From the NCBI GenBank assembly GCA_947457545.1, contig CANGXD010000003.1, positions 1 through 64,000 of the forward strand: a stretch of 64,000 bases of DNA. Reading direction: 5' to 3'. Made by a program: the position numbers and the translations under genes. This DNA comes from Gemmatimonadaceae bacterium. Its GTDB lineage: Bacteria > Gemmatimonadota > Gemmatimonadetes > Gemmatimonadales > Gemmatimonadaceae. This document shows, in pieces, positions 63,596 through 64,000 of the stretch. Under the pieces are notes generated by a model. The model was not told the origin of the DNA. It saw only the letters and a list, made by a program, of their open reading frames with translations, and did not search any database. How positions within the stretch are numbered: the stretch's first letter is position 1; each line of letters opens with the position of its first letter.

Positions 63596-63633
63596 GCACC
63601 ACGCTAGCTGGCCACCGCCGGCTGGGCGCATCC

Positions 63634-63666
63634 CACCGACGACCCTTCATCAGTAGGTCGTCGGTG
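63634..63666. terminator. Hairpin between convergent genes
   Basis: Perfect 11-bp stem CACCGACGACC / GGTCGTCGGTG with an 11-base loop, between the NTF2-like lipoprotein and the leftward partial gene. No T-run, so terminator activity is only inferred from position. Confidence 0.5.
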
Positions 63667-63686
63667 ACCGCGACCATCGCGTCCTG

Positions 63687-64000
63687 CTATTGCTGCTGAT
63701 TGAGCACCACCAGTACCGCGACAATGGCCAATACCACCAGCGCGGCAAGCGTGAGCTTGACGATCGACCACGGGCGATCGCCGCGCACTGCACCGGTCTG
63801 TCCGTTCACGACGACGCACCATGACTTGTCGCCGAAGCGGTAGGAGCAGATCCAGGCCGGCAAAAGGATGTGCTTGAACGTGACGTCATCGTAGCGCGTG
63901 GTCACGTCGTGCACACGCTGGTGATTGCCTCCGATGTCCTGATGCACCGCCGCGATAATGCCCGCGCCGAACTGCGCCTTGGCCTCCTCGAATGCGGGCT
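63687..64000 (-). CDS. Zinc-ribbon-type membrane protein, C-terminal part (partial)
   Basis: Only the last 104 codons are in the window; the frame stays open to the edge. The sequence FKHILLPAWICSYRFGDKSWCVVVNGQTGAVRGDRPWS followed by a single membrane span (VKLTLAALVVLAIVAVLVVL) and a short polar tail matches the C-terminus of TFIIB-type zinc-ribbon membrane proteins. The zinc ribbon itself would be at the missing N-terminus. Function unknown. Confidence 0.75.
   Translation of the reverse strand, partial: PAFEEAKAQFGAGIIAAVHQDIGGNHQRVHDVTTRYDDVTFKHILLPAWICSYRFGDKSWCVVVNGQTGAVRGDRPWSIVKLTLAALVVLAIVAVLVVLNQQQ

Noticed and set aside
1-64000. CRISPR arrays, insertion sequences, phage genes, tRNA or rRNA
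   Set aside because: No regularly spaced repeats, transposase or integrase motifs, or RNA-gene structures were seen on reading; a tRNAscan/Infernal run would be decisive for RNAs.

Overview
The window is a GC-rich, densely coded chromosomal stretch from a Gram-negative bacterium, most likely a member of Gemmatimonadota close to Gemmatimonas. The evidence is: an acyclic-carotenoid block crtB-cruF-crtI (CruF-dependent tertiary hydroxy carotenoids are reported from Gemmatimonas); LPS core genes (a Kdo/WaaP-type kinase and a family 9 glycosyltransferase); several lipoproteins and a TolB-propeller/amidohydrolase secreted protein; a ferredoxin-dependent 2-oxoacid oxidoreductase; and many GTG starts. 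No rRNA, tRNA, CRISPR array, insertion sequence, phage or origin was seen. The assignment is inference from gene content.

Layout. 1-3.1 kb: mutM (cut by the window start), purD and a degenerate M48 peptidase. 3.2-6.5 kb: a trans-sulfuration enzyme, a divergent REC/HD-GYP regulator and a truncated adenylate-forming-enzyme homologue. 6.8-11.7 kb: glmM-glmS (UDP-GlcNAc supply) and prfC. 11.8-15.9 kb: an unrecognised coiled-coil protein, an AT-rich dtd, metZ and maf. 15.9-20.9 kb: a tightly coupled leftward operon trpE - FHA/GAF/cyclase - LPS kinase - glycosyltransferase. 20.9-31 kb: a proteostasis region with clpX-lon-engB-lipoprotein and tig-clpP leftward, split by a rightward pair (membrane protein, cytochrome P450). 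31-34.9 kb: leftward crtB-cruF-small membrane protein-crtI, whose order and strand run on into tig-clpP. 34.9-35.3 kb: a 408-base non-coding regulatory region. 35.3-48.9 kb: a complete 14-gene nuoA-N complex I operon with overlapping stops and starts. 49-55.3 kb: malic enzyme facing a korB-korA-FAD/Fe-S oxidoreductase operon. 55.5-64 kb: amino-acid and peptide scavenging genes (covalent-flavin amine oxidase, a three-domain secreted hydrolase, an N-acyl-D-amino-acid deacylase), an NTF2-like lipoprotein and a partial zinc-ribbon/membrane protein.

How they fit together. KOR and malic enzyme sit beside complex I, so carbon oxidation, reduced ferredoxin/NAD(P)H and the respiratory chain are neighbours. 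Carotenoid genes share a bidirectional control region with complex I. That region carries two tandem TGT-N12-ACA elements, the recognition pattern of the photosynthesis repressor PpsR/CrtJ. It is the most interesting regulatory signal here. The most novel protein is the unrecognised coiled-coil gene at 11774-13324, next to an AT-rich island. Other oddities are a protease homologue without its catalytic residues, an adenylate-former without its ATP loop, an HD-GYP protein lacking the Tyr of GYP, lon with its conserved N-terminus encoded upstream of the first usual start codon inside a perfect hairpin, two 58-base palindromes with the same core, and a propeller-amidohydrolase-beta-lactamase fusion.
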